Shown here: positions 61,015 to 64,000 of the stretch, one piece after another
Position numbering within the stretch: the stretch's first letter is position 1
Layout: every line of letters begins with the position of its first letter
Assembly: GCA_944321435.1 (NCBI GenBank)
Contig: CALULH010000008.1
Location: 49,339-113,338, forward strand
Length of the DNA: 64,000 nt
Direction: 5' to 3'
Source: an uncultured Coriobacteriaceae bacterium
GTDB lineage: Bacteria; Actinomycetota; Coriobacteriia; Coriobacteriales; Coriobacteriaceae
Position numbers and translations under genes: made by a program
Notes under the pieces: generated by a model
Seen by the model: the letters and a program-made list of their open reading frames with translations, nothing else
What the model was told of the DNA's origin: nothing
Databases searched by the model: none

Positions 61015-61208
61015 CGGTTCTCCTCCCCGCCCTGCGCCTCCAGATCCCGCAGGCGCTTCTCGAGCTTGGCCACGTGCCCTCCCAACCCGTAGGCGAGAAG
61101 CACGGTAGCCACCGCCAAAAGCATCACCAACGCGGCGAGCTGGTCGACGGTGATGTCAAAGTTGGGCGCCAACGCCTTGGTCGCGATGTCGGCGATCTGC
61201 TCGGTCAT
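61011..61208 (-). CDS. Small single-span membrane protein with coiled-coil end
   Basis: 65 residues from ATG 61208, preceded by AAGGAGG. One hydrophobic segment (~residues 23-45, LAALVMLLAVATVLLAYGLGG) is followed by a charged helix VAKLEKRLRDLEAQ. It is the first gene of the small protein-ATPase-permease operon and overlaps the ATPase start. It may be an accessory subunit; no family recognised. Confidence 0.75.
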   Translation of the reverse strand: MTEQIADIATKALAPNFDITVDQLAALVMLLAVATVLLAYGLGGHVAKLEKRLRDLEAQGGEENR

Positions 61209-61523
61209 AGTCTTCCTCCTTGGCTCCACGGTCCTATCCAGGCGCCGCGATCAGCCGGGGCGCCCTTATCGGCGACCCCTCGTGCGGCGCAACCCGAGTG
61301 TGCCACCGCTCCTATCGGCGAACCAGAGAACTCGCACGTCAGGAGCCTTGTTTACGACCAGAGGAGCATAGGGGGACCCCACAGGAGCACGCGTGCGCGG
61401 TCGGGCGGGGCGCTTGCACGAGAGAAGCGGCGCGCGCCGGGCTATAATCGACCTGCGCCGAGCCCGCCCGCGCGGCGAGCGGCGCGGCGCACCTGCAAGC
61501 AGCAACGCAACGCGAGGACCACC
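61209..61523. other. Divergent intergenic region, exporter operon / LytTR gene
   Basis: 315 bases between divergent genes. TATCGGCGA occurs twice (61267-61275 and 61313-61321, 46 bases apart) and could be a binding site. No clear promoter or LytTR consensus repeat was found. Confidence 0.35.
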
Positions 61524-62453
61524 ATGCCCGATCGACCGAACGACTACCCCTCCGTCGAGGAGCTTATCGCCGGACAGCACGGCGTGAGCCTGCATATCGA
61601 ATGCGACCGCCAAACCGGCGAACGCGCGCGCAAAGCCGTGCAAGAGGCCTACCGCGGCATGCGCTGTGCGTATTACCTGGAAACGGACAAAGGGTTCGAC
61701 CGGGACACGCCCCTGAGCTACCTGCGCTTCTTCTCGCGCCTACTGGGAAGCTCCGTCACCGCCGAGGAGGCGCTCGCGCACTTTGGCCTCAAGGACCTGG
61801 CGCGCACGCGCATAGGAAAGCTCGCACCCGAGCAGCGCGCGCTGCTCAACTTCGCGCGGCTCACCCTCGCCGAACCCGAGGTCGTGTTCTGCGAGCGGCC
61901 CCTGATCGAGCTGGGCCCCGACGCGCGCACGATCGTGCTGCAATGGATGGGCTCCGCCAGCGACGAGGGATGCGTTTTCATCACCGTCAACGAGCCGCTC
62001 CGCGAGGCCCTCCTCATGCCCGGAAACGCCTGGTGGGAGGAGGACGGCAGGCTCTTCCCCGCGCAGGTGGACGACGACCCGACAGACGGGCCGGTCTTCG
62101 CCGGCGACGAGGTACGGGTCTGCAAGGTGCAGGCCCGATCGGGCTCCTCGACGCTGTTCTTCGACCCGCGCGAGATCGACTTCATCGAGAGCATGAACCG
62201 CCAGAACTACGTATCGGTACGCGGAGAGCTCTACCCCACGCCCGCCAAGCTCGACGAGCTTGAAGTCGACCTAGCGCGCTTCGGGTTCTTCCGGTGCCAC
62301 CGCTCCTATATCGTCAACGTGCAACGCGTTGCCAAAGTCGAGCGGTTCACGCGCAACTCCTTCAACCTCACGCTGTCCGATGCGGCCCATACCTCGCTGC
62401 CGCTCGCCAAGGGCCGTGCCGAAGAGATGCGCGCAACGCTCGGCTGGAAGTAG
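61524..62453 (+). CDS. LytTR regulator with degenerate ABC-ATPase-like N-terminal domain
   Basis: 309 residues. The C-terminal ~105 residues are a LytTR DNA-binding domain (FFDPREIDFIESMNRQNYVSVRG, FFRCHRSYIVNVQRV, LPLAKGRAEEM). The first ~190 residues keep the order of an ABC ATPase's second half: LGLKDLARTRIGKLAPEQRALLNFARLTLAEPEVVFCERPLIELG. LAPEQR stands for LSGGQR and FCERP for the Walker B LDEP. Walker A is absent, so it cannot hydrolyse ATP in the usual way. Such proteins sit beside ABC exporters and probably sense or control them. ATG 61524 follows GCGAGGA. Confidence 0.82.
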   Translation: MPDRPNDYPSVEELIAGQHGVSLHIECDRQTGERARKAVQEAYRGMRCAYYLETDKGFDRDTPLSYLRFFSRLLGSSVTAEEALAHFGLKDLARTRIGKLAPEQRALLNFARLTLAEPEVVFCERPLIELGPDARTIVLQWMGSASDEGCVFITVNEPLREALLMPGNAWWEEDGRLFPAQVDDDPTDGPVFAGDEVRVCKVQARSGSSTLFFDPREIDFIESMNRQNYVSVRGELYPTPAKLDELEVDLARFGFFRCHRSYIVNVQRVAKVERFTRNSFNLTLSDAAHTSLPLAKGRAEEMRATLGWK

Positions 62454-62462
62454 GTCCGCACC

Positions 62463-63161
62463 ATGAACGCCTTTCTCGCCGCATTCCTACACGACCTCGC
62501 CGGGTTCTGGCGCAACCCGTCCTCGGCGATCGTCGGCATCATGTGCCCCTTTTTTGCCTGGCTCTTCCATCGCATGGGCTTTTACCCCTCCTTCAGCGCC
62601 GCCCTGACCATCCAGCTGATCGCCGGGAGCGTCTCGACCGTCGGGTTCCTCTCCGCCATGGGAGAGGAGCGCGAGCAGGGGGCCTGGGGCGCAGTGGCGC
62701 GAACGAGCGCTTGCGCCGAGGCCCTGGTGGCCGGGCGCCTCTCGGCATGCCTGCTCACCTGCCTTGCCCTCTCAGCCCTCTGCGCGGCATTGGCCGGCGT
62801 GGAGCCCGTGCAGGTTCCCTTTGCGCTCCTGGCGGCGCTGCCCACCATCTTGCCCGCAACGCTGCTCTCGTTTGCGCTGGGACTCGTTGCGCCCGATCAA
62901 TCGCGCGCCAACGCATGGGGCACCTTCATCCTCATGCCGTGCATCCTGCCGACGCTCTGCGCCATGTTCATAGAGCTCCGGCTCTGGCCGCTTCCCTCGT
63001 ACGCGACGACGGAGCTCTTGGGCGTCGCCGCAAGCCGGGGGCTCGCCCCCTTCCCGGCGGCGGTTCTCGCCGGTGTGAGCATCGCCTGGATCGGGTTGGG
63101 CTACGCCGCCTTCTCCCTCGCGCTGCGCCGCGAAACGGGAAGCCGGCGAGGACTATCATAG
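62463..63161 (+). CDS. ABC-2 type exporter permease, second copy
   Basis: 232 residues, six hydrophobic segments. SAMGEEREQGAWGAVARTSACAEAL is the cytoplasmic motif; the C-terminal ALRRETGSRRG is basic. It starts 9 bases after the LytTR stop, so the two are co-transcribed. It has no ATPase next to it and may share the ATPase at 60157-61014. It resembles the permease at 59383-60156 in size and motif placement. Confidence 0.85.
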   Translation: MNAFLAAFLHDLAGFWRNPSSAIVGIMCPFFAWLFHRMGFYPSFSAALTIQLIAGSVSTVGFLSAMGEEREQGAWGAVARTSACAEALVAGRLSACLLTCLALSALCAALAGVEPVQVPFALLAALPTILPATLLSFALGLVAPDQSRANAWGTFILMPCILPTLCAMFIELRLWPLPSYATTELLGVAASRGLAPFPAAVLAGVSIAWIGLGYAAFSLALRRETGSRRGLS

Positions 63162-63291
63162 GAACGCGCGGGAAACCGAGGAGGATGGTTGCTGAAAGCC
63201 ATCCAGGCGCTCAGGCGCGCACGCCATCATGCGCAAACCCGCAGCCCTGGTCCTGCCCGATGTCAGCCGATAACGTATGAAGGGACATAAC

Positions 63292-63807
63292 GTGGCGGAG
63301 GTTATCCAACACCCCTTGAAACCGATTTATGACGAGCGTTCATACGTTCTCGTATTGGGCACCATGCCCTCGCCCATGTCCCGCAAAGTCGGGTTCTACT
63401 ACGGACATCCGCAAAACCGGTTTTGGCGCGTCATGGAACGCCTGTTCAACCTGGCCGATCACAGCCTCGTCGAAAACGATGCCCGCACGTCGTTCCTCCT
63501 CGCGCACCGGATCGCCCTTTGGGACGTGCTGTCACGCTGCGCCATCAAGGGGGCGTCGGATGCCAGCATAACCGAAGCTGCGCCCAACGATTTGCGCTAC
63601 GTCCTCGACCGAGCCCCGATACGGCACGTCTTCACCACCGGGACCAAGGCGTATCAGCTCTATCATCGCCTATGCGAGAAAGACGTCGGCATACCGGCAA
63701 CGCCCCTACCGTCGACAAGCGCCGCCAACGCGCGTATGCGCTTGGATGATCTGGTGGTAGCGTATGCGCCTCTTAAAGAGGCAATAGAAGCCAATGCGCA
63801 GAAATAG
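63292..63807 (+). CDS. DNA-deoxyinosine / uracil-DNA glycosylase family protein
   Basis: 171 residues from GTG 63292, which is preceded by AAGGGAC; ATG 63277, five codons upstream, has no ribosome binding site. The core VLVLGTMPSPMSRKVGFYYGHPQNRFWRVM and IALWDVLSRCAIKGASDASI match the deoxyinosine-glycosylase branch of the UDG superfamily (water-activating region GxxPS, and NRFW). A late motif LPSTSAANARM is the typical PSxSxxN leucine-loop region. It removes deaminated bases from DNA. It converges on the 5S rRNA gene. Confidence 0.85.
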   Translation: MAEVIQHPLKPIYDERSYVLVLGTMPSPMSRKVGFYYGHPQNRFWRVMERLFNLADHSLVENDARTSFLLAHRIALWDVLSRCAIKGASDASITEAAPNDLRYVLDRAPIRHVFTTGTKAYQLYHRLCEKDVGIPATPLPSTSAANARMRLDDLVVAYAPLKEAIEANAQK

Positions 63808-63821
63808 CTTACCTATATGAA

Positions 63822-63843
63822 AAAAGCCCCTAAAGGGCTTCTC
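63822..63843. terminator. Terminator between the glycosylase and rRNA genes
   Basis: AAGCCC / GGGCTT stem with a 5-base loop. On the minus strand it is followed by TTTTTT, so it mainly serves the rRNA operon; it also lies 15 bases past the glycosylase stop. Confidence 0.75.
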
Positions 63844-63862
63844 TCAAGGGATGCAGCCGGCG

Positions 63863-63880
63863 CCCCCCCTTTTCGGGGGA
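63863..63880 (-). terminator. Second hairpin after the 5S rRNA gene
   Basis: CCCCC / GGGGG stem with a GAAAA-like loop on the minus strand, 11 bases after the 5S 3' end. Part of a tandem terminator with the next hairpin. Confidence 0.55.
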
Positions 63881-63890
63881 ACGCCGCCTA

Positions 63891-64000
63891 CCGGTCGGCG
63901 ACGCCCTGGCCTCCCGCCGCCTTGCGCGGCAGTACTCTCGGCGCTGGGGTGCTTGACTTCCGGGTTCGGAACGGGACCGGGTATGCCCACCCCGCCGTGG
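63891..64000 (-). rRNA. rrf: 5S ribosomal RNA, 3' portion (5' end outside window)
   Basis: On the minus strand the sequence runs from CCACGGCGGGGTGGGCATAC through GGTCCCGTTCCGAACCCGGAAG and GCCGAGAGTACTG to GGCCAGGGCGTCGCCGACCGG, the 5S loop A-E order of high-GC bacteria. About 8-10 bases at the 5' end are missing past base 64000. The 3' end at 63891 is set by pairing of CCGG with the expected 5' end. The 23S gene should lie further on this strand. Confidence 0.9.

Overview
This is a 64 kb, GC-rich (about two thirds G+C by eye), gene-dense bacterial chromosome window. Gene content points to the class Coriobacteriia (Actinobacteria), most like Collinsella or a close relative: a DUF3516-type helicase, class III fructose-bisphosphatase, a YgiQ radical SAM protein, a lactate dehydrogenase/EtfAB cluster, Ala/Pro-rich linkers inside enzymes, and an ABC-class ATPase of the PF09818 type. 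This assignment rests on family memory, not on a database search. No prophage, integrase, transposase gene or CRISPR array was seen. The accessory character lies in repeats, gene fusions and broken genes.

Layout. 1-7.9 kb: the end of ygiQ, an Asp/Glu racemase beside a D-aspartate-ligase-like ATP-grasp enzyme (probably peptidoglycan cross-bridge), an aminotransferase, nagB under a GntR/NagR-like palindrome, glmM, and rpsI-rplM with a clear promoter. 8-11 kb: a 60-bp perfect palindrome joined to a 5'-truncated helicase gene, then an aldo/keto reductase. 11-15 kb: two members of a hairpin repeat family, an HTH-aminotransferase fusion with repeated GTTCAATTT boxes, a flavodoxin-ferredoxin protein and a DUF1287 protein. 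15-24 kb: 6-phospho-beta-glucosidase, NUDIX hydrolase, acyltransferase, ABC-class ATPase, asnS and a toxin-antitoxin operon. 24-30 kb: GH31 alpha-glucosidase, then a likely electron-bifurcating lactate dehydrogenase (LDH-EtfB-ferredoxin/EtfA). 30-35 kb: a TrpXYZ-like ABC importer with two tandem substrate-binding lipoproteins and two more hairpin repeats. 35-42 kb: repeat-rich gap, YitT, a PurF-like protein without the catalytic Cys, trmB, a 21-bp phased iteron array and fbp. 42-47 kb: a hexitol (mannitol) locus made of a DeoR regulator, a SorE-like dehydrogenase, 1-phosphofructokinase and PTS EIICBA. 47-59 kb: CDF transporter, thpR, peptide-deformylase-like protein, ettA, a glycosyltransferase with a MarR-like tail, a spermidine-synthase-like methyltransferase, elp3, a Trm9-like methyltransferase and threonine aldolase. 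59-64 kb: an ABC-2 exporter split around a LytTR regulator carrying a degenerate ABC domain, a DNA glycosylase, and the 3' end of a 5S rRNA gene on the minus strand.

How the genes work together. Several neighbours form plausible pathways: racemase + D-Asp ligase; NagB + GlmM (amino-sugar flux); LDH + EtfAB; TrpX1/TrpX2/permease/ATPase; mannitol PTS -> SorE-like oxidation to fructose-1-P -> FruK; Elp3 + Trm9-like methyltransferase (wobble-uridine mcm5U-type modification).

The strongest unexplained signals are: (i) the 10-mer GGGCGAGAAG, found by hand 24 times on both strands and often intergenic, which looks like a DNA-uptake-type or other chromosomal signal; (ii) five copies of a roughly 100-bp hairpin element with conserved internal-loop sequence and compensating stem changes, four of them in two inverted pairs; (iii) 11 copies of an 11-bp motif at an exact 21-bp period in two opposed blocks upstream of fbp.
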